Source of the DNA: Strongylocentrotus purpuratus
Taxonomy: Eukaryota > Echinodermata > Echinoidea > Camarodonta > Strongylocentrotidae
Direction: 5' to 3'
NCBI RefSeq assembly: GCF_000002235.5
Contig: NW_022145610.1
Span: 31,490,306-31,554,305, forward strand
Length of the DNA: 64,000 bases
The notes below the pieces were generated by a model that ran no database searches, had not been told where the DNA came from, and saw only the letters and a list, made by a program, of their open reading frames with translations. The stretch's first letter is position 1. Each line of letters begins with the position of its first letter. Position numbers and translations under genes: made by a program. This document shows, piece by piece, positions 25,801-39,767 of this stretch.

Positions 25801-28800
25801 CTCATTGTGTAGTAAGTGCTTCAGAGGCTTTCCAGCAAAGTGTAAAGTGATATCAACTAAAAGTGTAAGAGTTTACAGAAACTTTATTATGTCCAAAAAC
25901 AACAAGCCATTTTTGTTGGAAGAAAACGGTTAGAGTTTATAAACATCAAAAAGATTTAGATAGAGTAACATGATGTTACATGAAGTTTCACTAACAGGAA
26001 TAAAGCACTTACAATTTATCTACATCCGGATGATGTGTCTGCGTGGCTTGAGCAGCATCTGGGATGGTCTCATCCAGTTTGGTCTGCAGCTGGTCCTTCT
26101 CTTCTTGGAGAGCATCGCACAGAGCTGATGACATCTCCAGTTCAGCTCTCCTAATACGAGGAATCCCAGAAAGGAAATACAGTGAAAATTGTACATAAAA
26201 ACTACTATGCAAGCGAGACAAGTAGTCTTTGGCTGCGTTCATGCTTAAATTTTGAAGGCAGAATGAGCGATCTGAAACGCTCATCGTAAACGCTCATCGT
26301 GATCGCAGTTCCACGATGTAGTGTTCATGCTTACTTCTCTGGCTCCCCAGGCAATTCTTCGTGTGTGGCCTTAATTGGTCTTCCAGCTGGATTCGCAAAC
26401 CTTCACTGTGCATGCTACGTAGACCCACTAGAGGTCAGTGCGTTGACCCCATTTAAACGCGTTTACAAAGTGTAAACGCATCTTTTTGTGAGTTTACGAT
26501 CGGCGATCGTGATCGCCGTTTTTCGGTGATTCTACAAAAGTGAGCTAAGACGCAACCGTGTTTTAAACTAAACGCGTAACAGATGCCTGATTCTGGCCGT
26601 CAAAATCAAGCATGAACGCGCCCTTAGTAGACACGGAATGCTCCCCAGGGAGTGGGAAATGTGCATACATTGTGTGTGGGTAAGCCTGAATCCGATGACT
26701 GGGGTAATAGTATATCTGTAAAGCGCTTAGGCACATCGTTGTATCAATGTATTGGGCAAAAGCGGAATATTATTATTATCATTAACGGATCTTTAATATA
26801 AACACATAATAAGAAAAATTTCAAATATGAGAAACAGAACATGTGGTCTTTATGGACAGTCAACAGTCATTGCAGGTTTGTCAGTGTCATCCAGAATAAA
26901 TTTCACAAGCAATTGTTAACATTGAATTAAATTCAGGTTTATGGGATGAAATCTAGTCCCAGTGGTTGTATGCCCTTTAGACAAGTTGTCAATACAACCT
27001 TTGTAATTATTATTATTAATACTATATATTCAGCAAAACAAAGTGTATACAAAAGAATTACATAGAAAACAATGGATAAAAATCATTAAAAAAACACCAT
27101 TGTGAATCCCATGAGCATTTACAAGTTGCCAGGAATAAGTTCATTTGTATGAGCACTGGTACTTAAGTTGCCAGTCAGTCAAATGATTGGATCAACGTCG
27201 GTAATCCACTGTCTCATTCTTCTTCTCTTTTCCGTAATTTAAGGGAAATTACCTGTCTTGCCACCTTCAAAAGATCCCTCAAAACTCACCTTTTTCCCCA
27301 ATGATCTATGTGATATGCTTCATGTACTGTACATTTTTGTCCTCTTTTCTTATATTTGTATTTGTAAGCGCTATGGTACTTTTTGTTCTTAGCGCTCCTA
27401 AATATTTGATATATTATTTGTGATATTGATGGAGTGATTTGGCAGACTTACATTACGAGAATCTCTTCTGGCTCCTCGACTTGGACTTGATTGATGTCTT
27501 TGGTCTGTAGCTCCTCCAGCCTGTCCTTGAGGGCAGCATTCTCTTCTGTCAGCGTCTCGAGAACAACTTGCATCTCTCTAACTTGATCACTCTGTACCTA
27601 GAATGAAATTTCATTGAAGAGTTTATAGGTAACACTGAATGCTGACATTTTTAGGCTGAATTGCAATAATTCTACAATAAAAGAGAATTTGATTGATAAA
27701 ATATTTCTACTTAGACAGTAATTTCTAAGATTGATAACATAGTTCTAGGACAGTAAAATTACAAGAAAATTGTTAGATAGTTGGCCTAATATTAAATGAC
27801 TAAGCTATGAAGTCTAGTCTAATATTAACCATGTGAAAATGTTAAATCTGTTACAATGATAGAAGTGTACACAACAATTATCTAGGAGATAACATAGGAA
27901 TAAATAAAAACAATATATTAGGGTTTTAAAGACATAATGGTATCTGAATTCTGTGAGGATTCATAGAGAACGTTTCAAAACAGGGATATATTTATATGCA
28001 TTTTGGACAGAGATTAAAACAAATTAATAGGAGAGTCTTTTTGCTAGTACCTCTTCCAATCTACTTCTTAGTTCTGCATTTTCCTGTTGAGAGGACTCCA
28101 ACGTGGCCTTGATATCATTTAGCTCACTGGAAGGCATCTCCTCTGATCTCCTTTCCAAGGTCTCTTTCTCTCCCCTGGACATCTCCAATGCAGCTTGCAG
28201 CTCAGTCAGATCAGCAGCCTGCTTCTCCAGGGTAGCCAGCGCCTCGTTCAGTCTGGTTGTGTCCCTTTCCTCATATTGCTCCTTGAGAGAATGGAGTTCC
28301 CTGGATGCTGACTCGAGCTCTGTACGTAGCTGGCTGTTCTCGCTGATATGCACCTCTCCAAAGGCTTCTCTTTCCTGATTGGCAGAGTCCAATGCAGCTT
28401 GTAGGACGGCGAGTTCCTTGTGGCTCTTCTCAAGTGTTGTCATCGCTTCGGTAAGTGCGTCTGTTTCCATGCTACCCAGCCTTGACTTTATATCTGCATT
28501 CTCTGCATTGGCCAAGTCCAGGGCAGCCTGCAACTCCATCAGCTGCTTGTTCTGTACATCTGCCAAGTGGCTTTTCAGCTCTTCATTTTCCAGGTTTGCA
28601 GCGTCCAGTACAGCCTGCGTCTCCATCAGCTGTTCATTCTGTACCTGTGTCATGTGGTTTTTCAGTACCTCAATCTCCAAGTTTGCAGTGTTCAGGGCAT
28701 CCTGTAACTCCATCAGCTGCTTGTTCTGTTGTTCTGCCATGAGGGACTTCAGTTCTGCATTCTCCAAGTTTGCAGAGCCCAGTGCAGCCTGTATCTCTGT

Positions 28801-31800
28801 CTGCTGCTCCTTCTCTATCTCAGCCATGCGGGACATAAGTTCTGCATTCGCCAAGTTTGCAGTGTCCAGTGCAGCTTGCAGCTCCATCAGTTCCTTGTTC
28901 TGGCTCTCTGAAACGTGGTTTTTCAGTACCTCAATCTCCAAGTTTGCAGCGTTCAGGGCATCTTGCATCCCTGTCTGCTGCCCCTCTTGTATCTCAGCCA
29001 TGCGGGACTTCAGTTCTGCCTTCTCCAAGTTTGCAGAGTCTAGTGCAGCTTGCAGCTCCATCAGTTCCTTGTTCTGGCTCTCTGAAATGTGGCTCTTCAG
29101 TTCTTCTTTCTCCAAGTTTGCAGAGTCCAGAGCAGCCTGCATCTCTGCTTCCCTGGCTTGCCTCTCTAGGACATCACTTTCCTTTCCTTCAAGCATCTCC
29201 TTCAAGGTCTTAATTTCTTCCTGAGCAGACTCGAGGGAAGCTGTCATCCCAAGTACTTGATCCTCAGAGGGGGATGCAACCGCCTGTCAGACAAAGATAG
29301 CGTAATGGAAATTACTAAGTGGTACAATATACAATGATGCATGCGCATGAGTTCATTATATGATCTATCCGCACTCGAGTTGAGTCTGTGTGTATCTATC
29401 TGTGAATATAGATACACACATCCTCAACAAGGGCGGATAGATCGTATAATGAATGAATGAAGACATGCATCATTTGTTTTATACTACAAAACTCCTAGAT
29501 CCTTGTTATTTGATGTAAAAAGAATTCATTCAAGATTGATTCGTGACAGTCTCAAGTTTAATAGGCTTAATTTAGTGCGCACACATAGATAAGCACACTT
29601 ACCTCTAAGAATAGGCCGATGCTCACACAGTACGAGCGCTTTTACCTCTATGCGTGGGATAGTACTGGAAACTATTGCATGCTTTTTCTTGAAAAACGTG
29701 GGATAGTCTCAGTAAACGAATCACACATGTATGACCGGGCATGACCAATCATTTGATTAGGATTTGGAAGTGAGTTGTATAATACTAAATGAAACACTTA
29801 GGCTTGTTCAAACCACTATGATTATCTTGCCCCAACGGTTGCTGACAACCACAGTATATCATGACATGGGAACGAGGCATCTGCATTTACCATACATGTA
29901 AAGGATCACTTTGATGGTATTGTTAATACTGAGTGGGTCAAATTCAAGAAATAATGAATAAAAAAGGCTTTAAGCATACTGTAAAACCGTACCTACATAA
30001 ATAAACTTTCAATTTTATTTTTATAAAGGCTATTTATTTACATATACATATATATGGATCCGGGCTAACTCGGACCCGGGACAACTTGGCCCCGCTGCAA
30101 AAACAGTCATTTTTTGGTCATTTTTACCTAACCCTAACCCTAAACCGAGTTGTCCCCGGGTCCGAGTTAGTCTGACTCCAAATATATATATGAATCTTTG
30201 TATCATGATATACAGAAATGTGTAGTAAACCCAACTTTTTTGGGGGGTGGGGGGGGGGGGGGGTGCGAGATTTACTTTTTTCAATTTATAAAATGAAGCT
30301 TCACCATACCTCTGTCTGACAAGCCATTTCTTTGTTGTATTCTTCTAATGTGAAAGTGTACACATCATCATCCCCAAAGTGTACACTGGCTCTCCTGCGC
30401 TTGTTCTTCCTCGAGTAGGCGACATCTAGATCCGGTAAGTCAGCGTCCAGGCCTTCATTACCGAAGTTAGGGACTGCTGCTCTGAAGGCCTCTGCATTTT
30501 CATCATTGAATTCTGCAGAGAAAAAGCATTGGAAAAGAGTTGATTAATTGATAATTAAGGAAGTTCACTGTGATAATTTATTCTAAGTACGGTACATGTA
30601 GTATATCGAAGGGTCAATGACACAAAGACATAACTCCATTTTGGCCATTATGAGAAAAAGTGGTTTATGTGTCACTGAGCACTTGGGCCTTAATTCTATG
30701 TTTCACTAGCCATGACTTCAATTGGGGTGTTGGGTGGAGTTAAGTCTTTGTGTTTCCTGAACATTTTGATATAAAATACTTATTTTGGCAAAATAGTTAC
30801 GTCTATGTGTCACTGAACCCTCGATATATACATATTTAGAATTTGCAGTAGTGCAGCAAGAAAATTGGAACTTACAATGTAGGAAGTCACATTTGACAGT
30901 CACTCACATAATTAAACAAATAATCATTAAATGAGCTGGAAAATACAACATAAATGAAATTACTAAGTTTCTTGGCAAAGCAGTTGAACTCACTTTAATT
31001 TGCATTGAGTCAACAGCAATAGTTTTTCTTCCGCATTTCATTTGACTGATAAGAACATGTCGAAAACAAACTCTTAATTCTGATTGAAAACAATGCTTCT
31101 TCAAAAACAGCATAACTGATTTTATTTTCACTTTCAACTGGCTTTATTCAATTAAAATCATCACAATTTCATTAATCTTTTCAACTGCTTGCTGAATTAT
31201 CAAGATTCTACTCTTTTATAAGCATTTGGCACAACAAATATTTATTGAACAATCATTGTAAAATAATTAACAAATTTGGGTTAGTAAATGAACAGCAAAT
31301 GACACAAGTATTAGACAAATATGACATAAAACACATTTGAAAATAGGTTCCCAAATTATTTTTTGCTATATTTCAAAGCTTTCGCCCTTGTCGTTGGTAT
31401 GTTAGAAGTCGTCAAATGATAAAGGAACATGCATGAGATCGCATTCTAAATGATTGGCTAGTTGGCTATATGTGCGAACTATCAAGCTGGGTATGTATCA
31501 AGAGAAACTACACTAAACTACCTACAACATTTATATCAATCTTTAATCCTTCAAATTTCAGATGTGTTGCTCATGCAATCAAATGACTACATGTAATAGC
31601 CAAAAAACAAAGAAGAAATAATCTACACAATTTGAATCTCAGAAGAATCCCCCCTTTTATAGACAAATTTACCATTACAGCATGCACTGCACAAATAACT
31701 ACAACAGGTAAGCAGCACACACATGCATTATTCTCGTATCATAAAGAGTTACTTACCAAAGGGAAAAAATGAAGTTAATGATAGTGCATGAACGCAGTGT

Positions 31801-33022
31801 TTCAGATAAGGAGATAAAATGATCATGATGAGAATTAAAACATGAAAATTATAAAATAATACATGTTTGAATAAACCCCGAAGGGCATCAACTCTATAAC
31901 AAAGAATATGAGTTAACAAGTTAACTACCCTCTGGCTCTAGAAGATGATATAGTGATGTTTGTTTAATAATTCAACATTCAATAAATCATGCTTTAATTA
32001 ATTCTGAATGAAGTCAAAGGAAACCTCACCCCAAGAAATAACTTTCTTTATTCTGAGAGGTTTATTGCATTCTTGCCCATCAATCTATAAGATTTCCTAC
32101 CAAAGTGTATGAGAGAGATATACAGCAAGATGTTCTTAGCATAATGTTTTGTACAGTTCCTCAGCACGAAATGAGGAAAATGGCTGCGCCCATGTCATGC
32201 TAATTAGCATTACATCATGCCAAGAACATCTTCAATTATATATCTTTTGGTTCTCACCTTTTTATAAGGCATATTGTACATCAATAGGCAGGAATAAATC
32301 TCATCTCTCAGATTATATACACTTATTCTTAGGGATGCAGTTTGCTTTACATGAATGTGCATTACACCTGTTAATCATGATTCATGACTACGGGTTAAAG
32401 AGGTACTCTGGTCTTTCAGCTGCCATGCACAGCACAATGGTAACTGGTGTGTTATGGATGGATTCTTGGTACACAAAGATGATGAGGCCATGATGTTCAA
32501 AATCAAATGATTTAATTTAACGATTTAATTAAAAATTCAGAGCATTATTTCAAGAATAACATTTTTGTTTAATCTGATGATGCTGAAGCTCAGTGTGCAA
32601 ACCTCAGTCTAATTTAACTCGTAACTTTCGAGTTAACAATGAACAGTGCCAATTAATTTGTTATGTACCTATCCGCATTTTTCTTTCTGCCAGATACTTA
32701 CCGTCACTGCTGATGCTGCTTACAGATCCACTTGACATGGAGATGAATGGATCCACCGATGCGTCTAGGAGCGATGAGAGGGAAGCGTCAGAGGCTTCCA
32801 AGATGGGGCTCTTCTGGGCTCTCAGCAAGGCAGGGCGTGGTGGTAATAGGAGGGGCTGTAGCTGCATGCCGGGGCACCATGTCTCACGTCGGGGCTGCAT
32901 GCCACGGGAATGAAGAAAGAAGGGAGAACGGGGAAAAAAAAATTAAATTTTGGGGGCTACTTTTCAAGCTTGCTTGCATGAAAATAGCACTCTTTAATTT
33001 GTTGTGCATTGAACTCTATGCA

Positions 33023-33055
<33 letters not shown>

Positions 33056-36000
33056 GGGGGGGGGGGGGGGGGGCTCTTTTGGGCGTTTTGGGGGCAAATT
33101 TGACCTGAGCCCCTGTGTATTCTTTTCCCTGGAGAACAATCAAGATAGATTTGGGTATGCTGCCTTTCTAAATAATACATACATCAAAATGTAATATGCT
33201 ATGGAACATGCAATGGCAATCACTCCTATGCCAATAATAGGAAATAGTAAACAGAAATATGTTGCAAAATCATCAAATAAAAATATTAACGTCACATCTG
33301 ACATGAAATGACAAGAAATTGTTGCAGTTTAGAAATCCATTTTGAAAACATACTTTTTAAAATGTGGTCAATATACCTTTTTTAATCTATTGCCTAATCA
33401 TGGGTGATAGCAAGAACTAAACAGACAAAAAATTCCTGGTCTAGTCCTGTTCCGGTCTTTTCCCTATCAGCGCTACATGTATATAGAGTTATAAAGAGTG
33501 ATCTGCTGATCTGCAGCTTGTTGTGACTGACCTTTCTCTTGAGTTGTTTCTTGGGGGTTGCCCCACCCTTGGAGACGACCACCATGTTGTTGAAGTAATC
33601 CATCTTCTCCTGCATCTCCTTCATCACCTCCTTCTTCATCCTCTCCCTCTCCTGGCTCAAGAGGGCCTCCTTATCCTCATCGGTCAGTGCTAGTGGAGGA
33701 GCCTGGGACTATGGTTGAAAGAAATATCCAGAAGAAAAATAGATATCACTGGTCTCAGTTTCCTCCATCTGTAGTCTGAGCATCAACACTCAACTCATTC
33801 AAATATACACTGGACAAACACTGGTCCTCCATGCAGGCATCAGAATCTTCCATAAATGTCCACCCACCACAAATGCAAAAACATGTACCGGTAAGTCAGT
33901 TTCAATTGGAAGATTTATTACTCAAAGAAACAACCAGAAGTTTCAATGAGTTTTAACTACCTTTCATTTCTGTACACAAATGACATGATGATATTCTCAT
34001 GTGTCACACAATGTATAATTCAATGTCTCATGGCCCTTGCTTTCAAAATTAGTGTCCTAGCTACCATGGATTGGCAGGGGAAAAAAATGAATTTCTGATT
34101 ATAATTTGGTATAAAACGCATTGATGACATAGTCCTGCCAAAGTTACATGTATCTGAGATTACGAATTCAAGGAGTTTAATTCAGTGAAAATAAAATGAG
34201 TGAACAATCATACAGTGGGATTCGCAACATTCCTCACTTTTACTGCCTCACTGCTAAAACCCCCTAAATACTATGTGCTTCATATCAGCATTGGGTTCAT
34301 GATTCTAAGAGCTATTTTTGTGCTTGTATAAACAATGCTTTAGTTTCCCTGGTCTTACCCCTTCTAATTTTTTCTTCAGGCTCTGGATCTCTTTCTTCAT
34401 CCTCTGCATAAGGGCCTCGTCGGACAAGATTTCGTTCATCACAGGCTTGTTCTTGATTGACTTTGCCCGCGTGGCAAACTGTAGAGAGAGAATGCACAGA
34501 GACATGGTAATAATAATAATAATAATATTCTGTGTTTATTTAGCGCTCAATTCATTGATCCGACGATGTGCCTAAGCGCTTTACAGATATATTATTACCC
34601 GTCATCAGATTCAGGCTCACCCACACACAATGTATGCACATTTTCCACTCCCGGGGGAGCATTCCAGCCAGTCGCCATTTTACAAGCGCACACTTGCTCG
34701 TCCAACCACATGAACGTTCGCATCCTACCGGGTACCCATTTAACACCTGGGTGGAGAGTAGCAAGTGCAGGTAAATATCTTGCCAAAGGATATTAGTCAG
34801 GATTCTAACCCTCGACCTTCGCATCTCCAGTCAAGCGCCTTAAACCAATCGACCAGTTGCTAACATCTATAAAAACAAATTTAAAGACTCTAGTAGAACC
34901 CAGTTCAAACTGAGTCATGTCCTGTAGATGGTGACATTGAAGGTCAGTCCCTGGGTGTTAAAGGGATCGTTTCACAATGTTAAATCTGAGATGCACGGCC
35001 CTACGTGTAATCAGTGTCTGTGATATGGTGTAATATTGAAACCCTAAAAAATTGCGCTTCAAAATGATCAAGAAGTCCCTCAAAAAAGTAAAAAATCTTT
35101 GAGTAACCGGTTTTACCATACTTGTTTTTCCCAATTGACTGTAGTGTTATGAAAACCGTTTGGCAAATGCAAAATTTGATTTCGATTTTCAATCATTAAT
35201 ATCTTGATAATCAGACAAGCGATCGGCTTGTAAAAGTCATGGGGTGCCTGACTGACCTAAAGGTTTATAATTATCATTGCAGCATGAGATAAATCAAGGA
35301 TTTTTTAAAGGATCTAAGAAGAAGTTACCGGATCGCTTTAATATACCATTTTTTCACCGGGGATACCAAATGGTCCTACTGAAAGCTTGTGAATACTCAT
35401 TCCCCATGGAAACCTATACAGAACGTCAGATTCTTTCCTAAATAACCTCAATGTTTCTTCTCTACAAACTTATCAAATCAATCCCTAATCCTGAATTAGA
35501 CTCACTTGAAGAGTGGACAGCGTCTGTTCCAACGAGGCTGACGTGATGGTGCAGATGATGGCTGTCTTGGCGTTGCCGCCCAACGACGAGGAAAGGATCC
35601 GGGTGAGTTTGGAGTCACGAAATGGCACGAATTCTGCTCCGGAAGCCAGGCGATTGATTACCGTCCCAAGCACAAAGAGAGACTGGTTTATATTGCAGGA
35701 TTCCTTCAATCTGGCGCCCTCTGCTTTCGTTTCGTTGGCGCGTTCTGACCCGGCAAGGTCAACCAAGTTCTGAGAGTTTGATAAAGAAAAAAATGTTACG
35801 ATTTCACCTCACCTTCGGTATATCAATGTGCATCTAACAACCACACAGCCACCATGGCCATTGAATGTTCTCATCCTTGAGTCATAAAAGTGCAACTTCT
35901 TGTGGGGTACTTAATATTTTTGTAGCTTATTAGTTTCTTATGATGAAAATAATCTACAACCCCCAAAGAGTGAGTGGAGAACAGAAACATCTTCTCATGA

Positions 36001-37436
36001 ATATCCTTTTTGGAGGAGAATCAGTTCTTCAATGAAAACTTGCTTGGGTTGAAGCATAACGATCAGAGAAACATACAAGTAGGAAGGGGAAAAGGTGTGT
36101 CCGATGGGCCACCGATTCAAAATATGTGATGGGGTTGTAGGTCAAATAAGGTTAAGAACTACTGTTAATACTTACCAGGTGAGAAACCTTGACAGCACAT
36201 TCACCTACTTCCTTTCTCCCTCTTGACTCAATGATCTGGGGGAAGAAAATCAATGAATTTGAAGATACCCTATCCGAATCAGCCCTGTCGAAAATCTTTT
36301 CAAATGGATGTGAGAATGACCTTTTAATTACAGTGCCACAATACTGTTGTGGCACTGTGGAAACGTAATTATTGACAAATCACGTGACAAGATTTATATC
36401 CATTCCTCCTTAACTTATTCAATCCATCTTCCTAAACCAAGGTATTTAATACAAATGAAGCAATGTTGATATCCTTGAATTTTACAGAGTTTTTTCTTGA
36501 ATCCCTGCATTAACGAGAGCTTATAACTTTCAGAGAACATGCTGTAGATGTAGTATGCATGTTGATCAGAAACAAAGTAAATAATTACATGGGTATTTCC
36601 CAAACAGAACAAACTACTCCAAGAGGAAACAGTATTTTCACCTGGCCTGACAAATAAGGTTCTTAGAGCTTTTATGTTTCAAAGTTACCTGAGTGAGGAA
36701 AGATTACTATTCTAGCCTTTTTACAACATTTAATTCCACGGTTGTGACTAAAACTGTGTATCGCCTTTAACCATGTAAATAAAGACAGCTAAAGACAGCT
36801 TACCAACATGATGTTTGTACAAATTACTTGATTTAAAAAATAAAAATAAAAATAAAATTTTATTTAAGACAGCTTACCATGCAAAATATGGTGTGGGAGC
36901 GACTGCTGTGTTCGTTCATATTGGTTCTCCCAACATGGCGTCTGGCGTCTCCTTTCCTCAAGAGGTTCAGAATCTGAATAGAGCTAGTACACACCTCCTC
37001 GGTCAGGTTACTCACATAGACACGCTCCTGGCATCATGAAAGACAAATACAAAAAGAAAAAAACATAGCCCATAAACAGCAGCTCATTCAATTCATCATC
37101 ATTGTTTAAAAGGGGTTAACCATTAAAGAAGACAAAAATTGTGCAGAATGCAAAGTACTAGTAAAATTACACCATATCATTTGTTTGGAATAATATAATA
37201 TAATTAAGAGAACAGGATACCTGCAGAGGGACAATAAAGGGAAAGGCAGACAAATTGTATGTAATTTTGAGAGACAGTGAGTGACAGAGAGAAAGAAAAT
37301 CAAAGAAGAGGGAAAGAGAGAGAGAGAGAGAGAAAGAGGGTGGAGGGAGGGAGGGAGAGAGAGAGAGGGAGAGAGAGAGAGAGAGAGGGAGGGAGGGAGG
37401 GAGGGAGGGAGGGAAGGAAGAAGGAAGGGAGGGAGG

Positions 37437-37474
<38 letters not shown>

Positions 37475-39648
37475 CAGAGAGAGACAGTGAAAGTAAGAAG
37501 TAACCTTACCCCATTCTCTCTGATGCTGAGCTGTTTCTTCTCATCGGAGAGGAGATCTGTGATTCCCTCATTGTACAGCTCTGCGTAGCTCACTCTAAGC
37601 AAGAACTCTCTGTCAGGGGTCTATGTGAACAAAGATTGTGGAAGAAAGACAAAGTAGTTGGAACGAGAATGTCGCAGGTTCTAATGCATTGCATCATAAT
37701 ATCTTGACTCTACTTTAACAAACAAATCTAACATATATCTAGAGACATAGTAATATCTCAAGGCCAATAAGGCCCTATTTGCAGTAAACTGCATGTGATA
37801 GACTGACTTTAAAAAAATCACATCAGCAAAATCCAAATGACACTGAGGAAAAGTGTTCAATATTTTTACAGCTTATATTGAAATTGAAATTGAAATTGAA
37901 ATTGAAATTGAAATTGAAATTGAAATTGAAAAGGTTTTATTGATTGCACTTCGCAGCCAGATGGCTGAATTATGAACAATTTACATTGGCAATGAATTAT
38001 AATACATACAAATGTGGTTGACATTATCACAAAGTATAATATACAGTATATAACAAAATTCATAACAAAGTTCGTAACTAATATGACTAAGGCAATAAAA
38101 GGCAAATTAATTCACGTTTAAAATATATTTTGTGACGTGACACAAGAGTAGGTCAAAGGATGAGCAAGCAGGCCCTTTGCTCTTCAATACACGCTTTCAT
38201 TCCTATACACGCTCCTATTCTCACTCCTGTACCTTGGACACTCTCATAAACACTCCCATTTACACTCTTATACACACTCCCATTCACACTCTCATTCACA
38301 CTCCCATACACTAGCTAACGGTCTGCTCGCTCATCCCTGGACCTCTCCTGTGTCAAGGAGTGTCGGATATTTAAAAAAAAATAAACAACACAAGCAAGCT
38401 CCTTCCCGACTTTCGTAAATTGGGGATAAATAAGCAAATGAATTAAAAACTTGAACACCATTTGATCTGAATTGCCATGTCATGATTGCTACAAAACCTT
38501 ATCACTATTCAATGTACATTTTAAAAAGATGTTACAAGTAATTATGGAAGCATAGAATTTAAAATTTAAAATGCGGAATGTAAAATGTAAAAATGTAAAA
38601 ATGTATGCAGACAATGAGACACCGGACCATTCAACAGGTAGACAATTAAGATTCATTCATGCATTCAACAGGTCTATTAGGTATGGAATTGAGCTATTTC
38701 TATAGCGGTTCGTTTTACAATGAAATTGACGATACTTGGTCCTTCTTCGCAGTGAATAATCTACATTATTGTTAACAGGTAACCAATGTTTACAAAGTGG
38801 GTTGTTGACAAGAGATGAAGCAAAATTAGTGCATAATTGTTTGCGTCTATCTGACAGGGTCTGCAAAGAACACACTTCAAGAGCTTTGTCATAATTAATA
38901 TATTGATCACCTAGTATGGTCCTACATGCTCTTTTCTGGATTCGTTCCAAACTTAAGATATGACTTTGGGTGAGGTTTCCGTTAAAAACAGGTACTCCAT
39001 AATCCAATATTGGGCGAATATATCCCTTGTAAATTGTTACTAGATCACAGAAAGGTAATCTGTATGTTTTGAGAATACGAAGCATGAAAAGTTTTTTAAT
39101 AGCACGGCATAAAAGGTCTGAGATATGACTGTCCCATTTCAAATCGGACTGCACAGTTATTCCTAAAATTTTTGCTTTTTGTACACTGTTTAAGCACTCA
39201 TCCCCAATAAACAAAGGTCTCTGATCAGCTATATTCTTAGAAAAAGAGATAAACATACAATGACATTTCGATGGATTAAGAGTCATGTTATTACGAAGAG
39301 ACCATTGATAAAACTCAGATAAAGTATTTGGTAATTTAGATGGTTGTGATAATGTACGACTTTCAACTAATGTCAGATCGTCTACATACTTGAAGTATGG
39401 TACTTCTGAGTTAAAACAAGCATCATTTATCATTATTAGGAAAATAATTGGTCCTAATTTTGTACCCTGTGCCAGTGGCGGATCCAGGGGGGGGGGCCCG
39501 GGGGCCCGGGCCCCCCCCCTTGAGAAAAAAATCATGTAAAATCACGTGATTTTTACCTTTTTTTGGGGTTGGGCCCCCCCCCCTGGCGCTCAAGGGGGGG
39601 GTGCAAATTGAAATTTTTTTGAGGATCAAAAAAAAAAATGTGCTCACT

Positions 39649-39682
<34 letters not shown>

Positions 39683-39724
39683 ACTGAGCGAATTTTTGGC
39701 CGGCGCGTTTTTCAAATTTTCGGG

Positions 39725-39767
<43 letters not shown>

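Noticed and set aside
28379..29224. 281-codon plus-strand open frame
   Set aside because: Antisense shadow of the 29-residue repeat array in exon 13. It shows the same 87-bp periodicity and no independent features.
30130..30155. Telomere or chromosome end
   Set aside because: Only about three CCCTAA-like units, inside an intron with normal sequence on both sides.
32149..32493. 114-codon plus-strand open frame
   Set aside because: AT-rich intron sequence, no motif, no splice or neighbour support.
37277..37602. Arg/Glu-rich frames across the GA tract
   Set aside because: Simple-sequence artefact. Only the last part (37510–37620, minus) is a real CENP-E exon.
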